This document shows, in pieces, positions 29,468 to 37,200 of a stretch of 64,000 bases of DNA. The notes under the pieces are model-generated. The model saw nothing but the letters and a program-made list of their open reading frames with translations, had not been told where the DNA came from and made no database searches. The position numbers and the translations under genes are program-made. The DNA lies in assembly GCA_014804675.1 (NCBI GenBank), contig JAAUZH010000011.1, positions 5,603 through 69,602 of the forward strand, in the 5' to 3' direction. The DNA is from Lachnospiraceae bacterium. GTDB lineage: Bacteria; Bacillota; Clostridia; Lachnospirales; Lachnospiraceae. Each line of letters opens with the position of its first letter. Within the stretch, counting starts at the first letter, position 1.

Positions 29468-29533
29468 AATTTTCCTGTATGTCCTTATCCTTGCTCTTTT
29501 CCTTATTTTTCTTCAATCTTTTAGCTGGTATTT

Positions 29534-29562
29534 ATTATAAAGCAGATTGAGGGGAAATACAA
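29534..29562 (-). promoter_or_regulatory. Promoter of addB-addA
   Basis: Minus strand TTGTAT (29562-29557), exactly 17 bases, TATAAT (29539-29534), about 65 bases upstream of addB. Confidence 0.6.
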
Positions 29563-29594
29563 ATGATATGTTGTTAATTTGATTATTTTATGAT

Positions 29595-29619
29595 AAAATA
29601 TCGTTATAAAAAATATAAT
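29595..29619 (+). promoter_or_regulatory. Toxin promoter of cassette 1, with shared AAAATATCG motif
   Basis: -10 box TATAAT at 29614-29619; no good -35 box. The 16 bases at 29595-29610 (AAAATATCGTTATAAA) recur in the second cassette at 29929-29944 and in the relic at 51939-51954, so they may be a regulator site. Confidence 0.5.
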
Positions 29620-29686
29620 ATACTTAATCGGGGAGCCGAAGGGGCGATATGCCAGTTACCGGATACTATGAAAGGGGCTGGTGCAG

Positions 29687-29773
29687 ATGATTACATATAA
29701 TGAGTTATTTTGTTTTGTAATTATGCTTTGTGCGGTTGTAACTCTTGCATTACACATCAATCAAAAAAAGTAG
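29687..29773 (+). CDS. Holin-like type I toxin, cassette 1
   Basis: A 28-residue peptide, MITYNELFCFVIMLCAVVTL followed by a short Lys-ending tail: one hydrophobic segment with an acidic start and basic end. This is the layout of the small Hol_Tox/Fst-like membrane toxins. AAAGGGG lies 11 bases upstream. It sits inside a ~300-base cassette with a convergent strong promoter and a shared bidirectional terminator, homologous in layout to the copies at 30024 and 57700. This copy is the most diverged. Confidence 0.65.
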   Translation: MITYNELFCFVIMLCAVVTLALHINQKK

Positions 29774-29861
29774 CGCCCTCGTCCTGGTAAGATAAGGCGC
29801 TGCTTTTTTGCATTTTACACTACCGGCGGCTAGGCTTCATCTAGCTTTCGGCTCTCTTGTT
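29763..29861 (-). ncRNA. Antisense antitoxin RNA, cassette 1
   Basis: Minus-strand promoter TTGACA (29896-29891), exactly 17 bases, TATAAT (29873-29868): a perfect consensus, with start near 29861. The RNA would run into the bidirectional hairpin at 29772-29801 (AGCGCC/GGCGCT with T runs on both strands) and overlap the 3' end of the toxin mRNA. Ends are estimates. Confidence 0.65.
29772..29809. terminator. Shared bidirectional terminator, cassette 1
   Basis: AGCGCC (29772-29777) pairs with GGCGCT (29796-29801); T runs follow on the plus strand (TTTTTT) and on the minus strand (TTTTTTT). Confidence 0.7.
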
Positions 29862-30023
29862 AAGTACATTATATGCAAAACACGGAAAAATGTCAAACAA
29901 ATATTTGCCAATTTGACTATTATATAGCAAAATATCGTTATAAAATATTATAATATACTTAACCGGGTAGCCGGAGGACGTGCTCCCACCTGTTTTGAGC
30001 CTGTTGGCAGCAATTTGAAGCTT

Positions 30024-30107
30024 ATGAGTACATATGAAGAATTTATGGTTATTTTAACAGCCGCATTGCTGGTAGTCTCCATTCTGAACATGAAAAATAA
30101 GAAATAG
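30024..30107 (+). CDS. Holin-like type I toxin, cassette 2
   Basis: A 27-residue peptide beginning MSTYEEFMVILTAALLVVSI and ending NKK, with one membrane segment between an acidic head and a basic tail, as in Hol_Tox-type toxins. It shares about 80% of residues with the copy at 57700. The mRNA starts after TATAAT at 29949-29954, leaving a leader with a small GGAG/CTCC hairpin that could limit translation. The ribosome binding site (TTGAAG) is weak, as expected for a tightly controlled toxin. Confidence 0.72.
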   Translation: MSTYEEFMVILTAALLVVSILNMKNKK

Positions 30108-30200
30108 CCGTCCTGCCCTGACAAAGCTGACGACTATTTCTTGATAGTAATATGTTTCGCCGGGACGGGTGAAGTGCACTCACCTTCCGGCTGTCCTGTT
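30090..30200 (-). ncRNA. Antisense antitoxin RNA, cassette 2
   Basis: Minus-strand TTGACA (30235-30230), 17 bases, TATAAT (30212-30207), start near 30200. It converges on the toxin gene and ends in the shared hairpin 30099-30142 (AAGAAATAG...CTATTTCTT, with CGTC/GACG above). Overlaps the toxin 3' end. Ends are estimates. Confidence 0.68.
30099..30142. terminator. Shared bidirectional terminator, cassette 2
   Basis: About 13 paired bases: AAGAAATAG with CTATTTCTT and CGTC with GACG. It includes the toxin stop codon, so the toxin and antisense RNAs overlap here. Confidence 0.65.
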
Positions 30201-30282
30201 AAGTATATTATATGCAAGACACACGAAAATGTCAAACAAGTATTTATTACTGTTACTCAAATTTATACCAGCATCAGTAAAC

Positions 30283-30675
30283 TTACTGTTCCATAGAAAA
30301 AGTTTCATTTGTCCACCAAGAACTATCGGATGTCACCATAATATCTCCATTCTCCAAAAACTCTGCATACAAGGTTCCGTCAAAACCATCCAGAATCATT
30401 TTATAAATATTATTATCATCCGTTTCACTCCAAGTTCCAATATAAGTTTCTGTAATTTCTTCCGAACCTTTTCCTAATCCTTTACTTACCTTCCTTATCA
30501 CCTCATAAGTACACGTTCCATCCTTTTCAAAAATCATAGTAGATTTAACGGTACCTCTTGTTTGTCCAGTATCACTATAATATGTACCAGCTTTCATTTT
30601 TCCAGAACTACAGCCAACAAGACTTAAAATCATGGCAGCCAATGCCAATAGCAAGAATATGTTCCTTGTTTTCAT
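30283..30675 (-). CDS. Small lipoprotein of unknown function
   Basis: A 130-residue protein with a lipoprotein signal (KTRNIFLLLALAAMILSLVGC, lipobox LVGC with Cys at residue 22). The mature part is a compact beta-rich domain (TYYSDTGQTRG, TYIGTWSETDDN, MVTSDSSWWTNETF) like the small lipocalin-type folds often seen in Firmicute lipoproteins. Anchored to the outer face of the membrane. Monocistronic, with AAAGGAG about 8 bases before the start. Function unknown. Confidence 0.75.
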   Translation of the reverse strand: MKTRNIFLLLALAAMILSLVGCSSGKMKAGTYYSDTGQTRGTVKSTMIFEKDGTCTYEVIRKVSKGLGKGSEEITETYIGTWSETDDNNIYKMILDGFDGTLYAEFLENGDIMVTSDSSWWTNETFSMEQ

Positions 30676-30877
30676 AATCTATTCTCCTTTGTATAATATG
30701 TGAGCATTATATCATAGTAACAAAGGGCTGTCCACTTTTTTCACACTAACTTTCAGCAAGATTATATTCTGAAATTATTTAGTATACCGCATTTTGTTTT
30801 TCAGTTTTATCCACAGATTATAGAGGGAATTAAAAAAAAGCTTTGCAGGGATCATGGGAACTGATAGCGATTATTCT

Positions 30878-31120
30878 TTACTCTTTCACCATCTGAATCA
30901 CCACATCATAATTTTCAGGCTGATGGGGAAAGGTACAGTTTGTACAATCTTTTTTCTTTTCTCCATTCTTTTCCATATAGGTAGGATTTCCCGGACAATC
31001 CTCCCTTAAATATAGAGGACAATAACAAAATAAACAGTTAAAGTCTTCTAATTCCTTATGACAAGGAAAATATTTACAGTCCCTGTTTTCAAAAAATCGG
31101 TATGAATTTTCCATGCTCAC
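30878..31120 (-). CDS. Cysteine-rich small-domain protein of the cobalamin operon
   Basis: An 80-residue protein with nine Cys in paired motifs (DCKYFPC, NCLFCYCPLY, DCTNC), matching the cysteine-rich small domain family (PF04071) often found beside cobalamin genes. It probably binds a metal or iron-sulfur cluster. Last gene of the cobalamin operon, 18 bases after cbiA. The start may be GTG at 31120 (GGAAG 9 bases upstream) or ATG at 31114. Function unknown; cobalt or corrinoid handling is a reasonable guess. Confidence 0.75.
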   Translation of the reverse strand: MSMENSYRFFENRDCKYFPCHKELEDFNCLFCYCPLYLREDCPGNPTYMEKNGEKKKDCTNCTFPHQPENYDVVIQMVKE

Positions 31121-31138
31121 TTCTATACGCTTCCTTTC

Positions 31139-32575
31139 CTATATCATTGCTTTCTTATATTTCCGTGCTTTATCAACAAATGCTCTTGCAAAAACAGTAT
31201 TTGACGGATAATATAAATGCGGAAATCCCATCCACTGCGTTTTATTTTCTATAATACAGGGATATTCTTTTCCAGTCATCGGCTTGACTGCTATTACATC
31301 CGCTCCATTATAAGTGCTGTCATAATAATGAAATTCATGTCCTTTTATACCCTCACCACCCAGCCAAAAATCCTTTTGCTCTTCCCGAAGTTCTATGTAA
31401 CCGAAACGAACCAGTTTTCCGGTATAAAAGCAAGTTGCAGGAATAACCCCTGCCATATCATAACAAAGTCCTTCTTTATCTTTCAGGAAAGAATGCAAAT
31501 ACATAAAGCCGCCGCACTCTGCCACGATTGGCATTTCATTTTCCACCGCATTTTTGACTTGCTCACGCATTTTCTTATTTTTACTAAGCTGCATTGCATA
31601 CAACTCCGGATATCCTCCCCCAATTAACAGGGCATGACATCCTTCCGGAAGTTTTTCATCCCGTAACGGTGAAAAATACATTATCTTTGCACCATATTCT
31701 TCTAACAAGTGAATATTATCCACATAATAGAAGCAAAAGGCTTCATCCTTTGCCACTGCAATCGTGGGGCGACTATCCCGGACAGTCACTCCTTCCATGA
31801 AGTCACTGGCTGCTTTCACATGACCTGTATCCCCATATCCTGCGGTTGCCGTTTCTTTTACCACTGTTTCATCAAATTCTAATTGTTCTGCGCTTTCCGC
31901 TATTTCTTTGATACACTCTATGGAAACGGTTTTTGAAAACAATTCCGAAGCTGCCTGTAATCTCTCTTTTATATGATTCACTTCATCCGGCAGAAAAAGT
32001 CCCAAGTGTCTGCTCTCAAAATGCAGTTCCTCCTTTTCCGGCAAAAATCCAACCAATCTGGTTTTCAGCTCTTCCTCTATCAATGGTTTTACTGTTTCAT
32101 AATATCCTTTCGACATCCTGTTCAGTATAATACCCCGTATCAGGTGTTTCTTATCATAATTAAGAAATCCTGCTATCAATGGTATAACAGATCCTCCCAT
32201 CCCTTTCGCATCCACAACAAGCACAATCGGTGTTTTTGTCACTTCTGCAAGATGATAAGAAGAACCTTCTTTCCTGACTCCGCCTAACCCGTCATATAGT
32301 CCCATAACGCCCTCAAAAACTGCAAAGTCCATTTTCGTTGCACTATTTTGAAAAAGTTCTCTTGTCTTTTCTTCATCTGTAAAGAACGTATCCAGATTTT
32401 TTGCCGGAACATCTATTATCTTTTCATGGAACATCGGATCAATATAATCCGGTCCGCATTTATAGGAAGCCACCTTCCAGCCTTGCTCCTTTAGTACCTG
32501 AAGCAAAGCACAGGTGACTACTGTTTTCCCGCTTCCACTTTTCGGTGCGGCAATCATAACTCTTTTCATTTTCAT
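31139..32575 (-). CDS. cbiA: Cobyrinate a,c-diamide synthase
   Basis: A 478-residue enzyme adding two amides to cob(II)yrinate from glutamine and ATP. The N-terminal dethiobiotin-synthase-like domain starts MIAAPKSGSGKTVVTCAL with the conserved SYKCGPDYIDPMFH. The C-terminal glutamine amidotransferase domain has its catalytic Cys in VAECGGFMYL and His near GHEFHYYDS. The start at 32575 (MKMKRVM) is chosen because the longer reading runs into the preceding gene; only 7 bases separate it from that gene's stop. Confidence 0.95.
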   Translation of the reverse strand: MKMKRVMIAAPKSGSGKTVVTCALLQVLKEQGWKVASYKCGPDYIDPMFHEKIIDVPAKNLDTFFTDEEKTRELFQNSATKMDFAVFEGVMGLYDGLGGVRKEGSSYHLAEVTKTPIVLVVDAKGMGGSVIPLIAGFLNYDKKHLIRGIILNRMSKGYYETVKPLIEEELKTRLVGFLPEKEELHFESRHLGLFLPDEVNHIKERLQAASELFSKTVSIECIKEIAESAEQLEFDETVVKETATAGYGDTGHVKAASDFMEGVTVRDSRPTIAVAKDEAFCFYYVDNIHLLEEYGAKIMYFSPLRDEKLPEGCHALLIGGGYPELYAMQLSKNKKMREQVKNAVENEMPIVAECGGFMYLHSFLKDKEGLCYDMAGVIPATCFYTGKLVRFGYIELREEQKDFWLGGEGIKGHEFHYYDSTYNGADVIAVKPMTGKEYPCIIENKTQWMGFPHLYYPSNTVFARAFVDKARKYKKAMI

Positions 32576-32582
32576 GTAAATG

Positions 32583-34658
32583 TCATACCTCTCTTTCAGA
32601 CTCACCGCCACAAAACTCAAATGCACAGATCCAAACCGGATTCTCAGACCGCATCAAGTGGTGGCTTCCTGCTTTTTTTGCTCTGCTTACCTGTAATTGT
32701 ACAACCTCTTCCTGTTTTATCATATCATTCATTGATAAAATCTCTCTCATTTCACAAATTGTCTCCATACTGACAGCAGTTACCACAACCCTCATATTTG
32801 GATTAATCTGCCGCAGAGACACCAGTATTTCTTTTAATCTGCCACCGCTTCCTCCTATAAATGCGTGTGTCGCCATGGGAAGTCCGGCTAACCCCTCCGG
32901 TGCCACCTCTTCTATCACTGTTACATTTTGCAGTTCAAACTTCTTTTTATTCTTTTCAATCAAAGAAACTGCTTCGTGATTCTGTTCTACCGCATACACC
33001 TGTAAATCGTCAGAAATGCCCGCTATTTCTATTGCGACAGAACCAGTGCCACTGCCAATGTCATAAACTACCGCCTTTTCTCTTAATCGCAGCTTACAGA
33101 TACTAACCTCACGAATCTCTTCTTTTGTCATAGGAATGCTGCCTCTGATAAACTGTCCATCTGCAATACCATGTGTCAATCTTCTTTGCATAGCATACGG
33201 ATTCTTGACAAAACATGTATATAAACCTTCCTCCTTCATTTCCATACATTCAAACGGTGTATGCCTCTCTACACGCTGTTCCTCATAGGATAACTGATAT
33301 CCTGTTATGATTTCACATTTTTGCATCCCCGCATCTGTCAGCAGTCCTCCCAACTGATTTATATCTTTCACACCGGATGTAATTAGAAATGTTTTTGGGC
33401 TGCTTTTGATCCGGCGTGCAAGGTTGCATAATCTTTTCCCATGCATACTATAAACAGCCGCATCTTCATAGCTTTCTCCAATGCAGGAAGCCAAATAAGC
33501 TACGGAAGAAATACCCGGAAGACTACATAAAGATGCCTTCAAGCGTCCTTCTGTGATTTCTTTTTCCAACGCTGCATATAGATTCTGACATCCACTATAA
33601 AATCCGCTATCTCCTGAAAAAAGAATCACAACTTTTATATTTTTCATAAATAAATTTTCACCCTGTATATCATGCAGATAAGGAATAATCTGTTCTGCCT
33701 GATAAAAAGGATGCTTTTCTGCTTTAGAGCAGGCATTCTTAAGCATTCTCTCTGCACCTAATAAAATGTCTGCCTCACTGATTACCCTCTCTACTTCTTT
33801 TGTCAGACAGTTTGTATGTCCCATACCAATTCCTGCCAGAATAATTTCCATATTTCCTTTGATCTGATTTTTTGTTTGGAAGTTTTCTTCTCCCATATCT
33901 TCAAGTTTTTGACATATTTCAGAAAAAGAATACCCCTCGCTCTCTTCGGGACAGCCTATTACAAATAGCTTCGTTCCGGTTCTTTTTGCGGCGTTCATTT
34001 TTTCCTTAAACCCGCCGAGAACACCGCTTTCCTTCGTTACCAGACAGGATATTTCATATTGATGAATGACAGCCTCATTCATCTCTGTAGTAAATGGTCC
34101 CTGCATTGCAATAACCTGTTTCCCATGAATGCCCTGCTCTATACAAAGAGAAAGACTTTCCACACTTGGAAGTACCCTTACATACAATCTATGCTTTATC
34201 TTTTCAGAAACACAATACTTGTACAATTCCTTGCTTCCGGTAGTCAGGAGAATATTTCCTTCCGTATCGTTAAGCGCTTTCACACATTCTTCGTTTGTTT
34301 CAAAATAAGTAATACCATTTTCCCTTTCCGCAATGCCGTCCCTTTTCAACCTTAAATAAGGAATTACTATTCCAATCTGCCCCATTTTTTGCAAAGCTGC
34401 CTGTATATTACAGGTAATCTCCTTGGCAAAAGGATGTGTTGCATCTACCACAACATCAAATTTTCCATCGCTCAGGAATCTTTCTATCTGTTCCTGATTC
34501 ATTCTTCCCTGATGTACTTTTACAAGGGGATGCTGTCTTAAAACAATTTCGCCATACTCTGTTGCCACACAGATCGTATGTTTTATTTCAGCCTCCGCAA
34601 GATATTCCGATAATTTTCTTCCTTCAGTTGTCCCTGCAAATATCAGTATTTCTTTCAA
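32583..34658 (-). CDS. CbiJ-CbiE-CbiT triple fusion
   Basis: A 691-residue protein made of three enzymes. Residues 1-255: precorrin-6A reductase (CbiJ/CobK), starting MKEILIFAGTTEGRKLSEYL. Residues ~268-475: C5-methyltransferase CbiE of the tetrapyrrole methylase fold (MEIILAGIGMGHTNCLT, FSGDSGFYSG). Residues ~490-680: C15-methyltransferase/decarboxylase CbiT, a Rossmann SAM domain (MTKEEIREVSICKL, VVYDIGSGTGSVAIEIAG, FIGGSGG). Together they take cobalt-precorrin-6A to cobalt-precorrin-8. CbiE-CbiT fusions (CobL) are well known; adding CbiJ at the front is less usual. No internal frameshift is seen. Confidence 0.93.
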   Translation of the reverse strand: MKEILIFAGTTEGRKLSEYLAEAEIKHTICVATEYGEIVLRQHPLVKVHQGRMNQEQIERFLSDGKFDVVVDATHPFAKEITCNIQAALQKMGQIGIVIPYLRLKRDGIAERENGITYFETNEECVKALNDTEGNILLTTGSKELYKYCVSEKIKHRLYVRVLPSVESLSLCIEQGIHGKQVIAMQGPFTTEMNEAVIHQYEISCLVTKESGVLGGFKEKMNAAKRTGTKLFVIGCPEESEGYSFSEICQKLEDMGEENFQTKNQIKGNMEIILAGIGMGHTNCLTKEVERVISEADILLGAERMLKNACSKAEKHPFYQAEQIIPYLHDIQGENLFMKNIKVVILFSGDSGFYSGCQNLYAALEKEITEGRLKASLCSLPGISSVAYLASCIGESYEDAAVYSMHGKRLCNLARRIKSSPKTFLITSGVKDINQLGGLLTDAGMQKCEIITGYQLSYEEQRVERHTPFECMEMKEEGLYTCFVKNPYAMQRRLTHGIADGQFIRGSIPMTKEEIREVSICKLRLREKAVVYDIGSGTGSVAIEIAGISDDLQVYAVEQNHEAVSLIEKNKKKFELQNVTVIEEVAPEGLAGLPMATHAFIGGSGGRLKEILVSLRQINPNMRVVVTAVSMETICEMREILSMNDMIKQEEVVQLQVSRAKKAGSHHLMRSENPVWICAFEFCGGESEREV

Positions 34659-35385
34659 TTTGATATCCTCGTTTCGTAATTAATTTCCCATTTATGATTT
34701 CTGTTCCCAAGCTCCCGATAAATACCGTAGTAAACATATTGACCTCCCTGTCCCTTAACTCCTTTAAGGTACAAGTTTCCACTTTTGTTCCGTCTCTTCC
34801 TATATTCTCAACATATCCGCAGACTCGTTCCCCTTCCATGCTGCACAGTAAAATATCACATGCCCTCATCAGATAATCTTTCCTTTTACGGCTGGACGGA
34901 TTATACAGTACAATGACAAAATCTCCTTCGGCGGCTGCATGTAGCCTTTTTTCAATCCTCTCCCACGGTGTCAACAGATCACTCAGACTTATGACACAGA
35001 AGTCATGGTTCAGTGGCGCTCCCAGAACTGCCGCTCCACTGCTGGCCGCAGTAATCCCTGCGATGACATGAAGTTCTGTTTTCGGATACGCTTTCCCTAT
35101 CTCGTACATCAAAGACGCCATCCCATAAATTCCCGCGTCGCCGCTGCATACAAGAGCTACTTTTTTCCCTTTTTCAGCCTCCTCAAAACACAGTCTGCAC
35201 CGTTCCTCCTCCTGGCGCATCGGTGTGGATAACATTTCTTTCCCCTGAAAACGCCCGCCAAGCAGCTTTAAATATAATGTATAACCAACAATCACATCTG
35301 ACTGATCTAACACATTCAATGCTTCTTCTGTCATCATTTCTTCTCTGCCCGGTCCCATTCCTACGATATAAATTCTATTTGCCAT
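34624..35385 (-). CDS. cbiH: Cobalt-precorrin-3 C17-methyltransferase
   Basis: A 253-residue SAM-dependent tetrapyrrole methylase that methylates C17 and contracts the ring. Starts MANRIYIVGMGPGREEMMT, with the family marks VALVCSGDAGIYGMA and FVIVLYNPSSRKRKDYL. It is CbiH, not CbiL, by these motifs. The start at 35385 has GGAAGG 9 bases upstream and overlaps the end of cbiG by 11 bases; the longer reading from 35421 is rejected. The 3' end overlaps the fusion gene. Confidence 0.93.
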   Translation of the reverse strand: MANRIYIVGMGPGREEMMTEEALNVLDQSDVIVGYTLYLKLLGGRFQGKEMLSTPMRQEEERCRLCFEEAEKGKKVALVCSGDAGIYGMASLMYEIGKAYPKTELHVIAGITAASSGAAVLGAPLNHDFCVISLSDLLTPWERIEKRLHAAAEGDFVIVLYNPSSRKRKDYLMRACDILLCSMEGERVCGYVENIGRDGTKVETCTLKELRDREVNMFTTVFIGSLGTEIINGKLITKRGYQIERNTDICRDN

Positions 35386-36439
35386 CGAAACATACCTTCC
35401 ATTCTCTCCTCGCAATCGCAATTGTCATCCCATTTTCCGCAACTTTTGGAAGAATCAGTTTTCCATCTTCTCCACAGGCTTTCACTGCCGCCCTTTCACA
35501 AACATTATCAACGCCAACCTGAGCCTTAACAAACAGAGACTTTGTAAAATTTCCGTCTACTTCCTGCAATTCTTCTGCCGTATATGTAATAAATGGAATC
35601 CCTTCTTTTCGACACCATTCAATGATCCCCTGTTCATCTCGCTTTTGCGAAATAGAGGAAAGCGCAAAAATCTGCATAATAGAAATTCCTTTTTTCTTTA
35701 GTGTTTTTAAGATAAAATCATCAATTTCATTTACTTTTTTTCCTTTTTTACAGCCGATTCCTATGACATACTCCCGCGGTTTCAGCAAAAGAGAAGCATC
35801 CAACATATCATCTTTTGAAGTAACCACAACATCAACAAAACCCACAGGCGGATATGGAACAAACCGTATGTCTGACTCTCCCCCAATGATTTCATGCCCT
35901 GCCTCTATGGACATCGCAATTTCTCTTCCGGCTAATACCTTTGAAGACACTTTGGCAATCCCGTCTTTATTTGCAATCGATAGGCTATTTCTTTTTGCAA
36001 ACAAATCCACAGCAAATTTTTTATTAATATCTGTCGCCGTAGTAATCACGGGTTCTGCCCCTGTTTTCGCTGCTATAAGGTTTGCAAGATCGTTTGCACC
36101 GCCCATATGTCCTGATAAAATCGGAATGACATATTTCCCTTTTTCATCCATTACAAGCACCGGAACATCATGTAGTTTATCTGTAAGAAATGGGGCTACT
36201 GCCCTGACTGCAATTCCACAGGCACCTATAAACAACAAGGCGTCTTGCTCCTGCATCCGTTCCTTTGCCCAATCTCCAACAGATGTTTTTACAAAGAATA
36301 GGTCTGAATCAATATCGTCATTTATGCCTGCCTCACATTTTGTATATAATCCGATTTCTAATTCCCTCTCCAACAATTTTACAATACTTTCCGAAAGTTG
36401 TTTTCCATTTTCCGTAAAGCTAATAATACTTAATCTCAT
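35375..36439 (-). CDS. cbiG: Cobalt-precorrin-5A hydrolase
   Basis: A 354-residue enzyme that opens the delta-lactone and releases acetaldehyde in the anaerobic pathway. The N-terminal part contains LLFIGACGIAVRAVAPFL and IPILSGHMGGANDLANLIA; the C-terminal domain starts YVIGIGCKKGKKVNEI. Start overlaps the cbiF stop (ATGA). Presence of cbiG confirms the anaerobic route. Confidence 0.95.
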   Translation of the reverse strand: MRLSIISFTENGKQLSESIVKLLERELEIGLYTKCEAGINDDIDSDLFFVKTSVGDWAKERMQEQDALLFIGACGIAVRAVAPFLTDKLHDVPVLVMDEKGKYVIPILSGHMGGANDLANLIAAKTGAEPVITTATDINKKFAVDLFAKRNSLSIANKDGIAKVSSKVLAGREIAMSIEAGHEIIGGESDIRFVPYPPVGFVDVVVTSKDDMLDASLLLKPREYVIGIGCKKGKKVNEIDDFILKTLKKKGISIMQIFALSSISQKRDEQGIIEWCRKEGIPFITYTAEELQEVDGNFTKSLFVKAQVGVDNVCERAAVKACGEDGKLILPKVAENGMTIAIARREWKVCFDGK

Positions 36440-37200
36440 TCTTTTCTTTTTGCCTCCCGGTACTCCGTAGAAAAATCCGGCGCATATAACCTTGATTTTC
36501 TGTAATGCTGATGTGCGATTGCATCCCCGACCAATATCAGGGCTGTTTTCGTAATCCTATGTTCTACAGAAACATCATATAATGTCTCAATCGTACACAG
36601 GTATGCTTCCTCCTCAGCCCAAGTTGCCTTATAAACAAGCGCTGCTGGTGTAGTCTCCTTATACCCACCCTCAATTAGCCGTTTGCTTAATTCCCGAATC
36701 ATTCCGGCACTTAAATAAATTGCCATAGATGCCTTATGTGCTGCAAAGCTCTCAATACTTTCCCTATCCGGCACTTTCGTTCTGCCTTCCATTCTTGTAA
36801 TAATCAAGGATTGTGAAATTCCCGGCAATGTATATTCAAGATTCAGGGATGCCGCTGCGCCAAAACAGGCGCTTACCCCCGGACAGCTCTCATAAGTAAT
36901 GCCCAGCGCATCCAACTCATCCATCTGTTCCCTGACCGCTCCATAGATGCTCGGCTCTCCTGTATGCAGGCGGACAGTTGTTTTTCCTTCGTTTTCCGCA
37001 CCAGAGATAATCTGTATCACTTCTTCTAATGTTAATTTCGCACTGTTATGTATCTCGCAGTCTTTTCCTGCATATGCAAGCAGCCCCGGATTCACCAAAG
37101 AACCGGCATAAATAATCACATCTGCCTGCTCTAATAAGCGCATTCCCCTGACTGTTATCAAATCTACTGCGCCTGTTCCTGCTCCAACAAAATAAACCAT
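36436..37200 (-). CDS. cbiF: Cobalt-precorrin-4 C11-methyltransferase
   Basis: A 254-residue tetrapyrrole methylase: MVYFVGAGTGAVDLITVRG, ADVIIYAGSLVNPGLL, RLHTGEPSIYGAVREQM and CPGVSACFGAAASL are all characteristic of CbiF/CobM. The start lies 36 bases inside cbiD, so translation is coupled. Confidence 0.96.
   Translation of the reverse strand: MVYFVGAGTGAVDLITVRGMRLLEQADVIIYAGSLVNPGLLAYAGKDCEIHNSAKLTLEEVIQIISGAENEGKTTVRLHTGEPSIYGAVREQMDELDALGITYESCPGVSACFGAAASLNLEYTLPGISQSLIITRMEGRTKVPDRESIESFAAHKASMAIYLSAGMIRELSKRLIEGGYKETTPAALVYKATWAEEEAYLCTIETLYDVSVEHRITKTALILVGDAIAHQHYRKSRLYAPDFSTEYREAKRKE

Noticed and set aside
30169..30477. 102-codon plus-strand frame opposite the small lipoprotein
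   Set aside because: Shadow of the lipoprotein gene and of the cassette 2 antitoxin promoter region; no family signal.
30807..30815. TTATCCACA, a DnaA-box match
   Set aside because: A single copy with no cluster and no dnaA or dnaN nearby; expected by chance.
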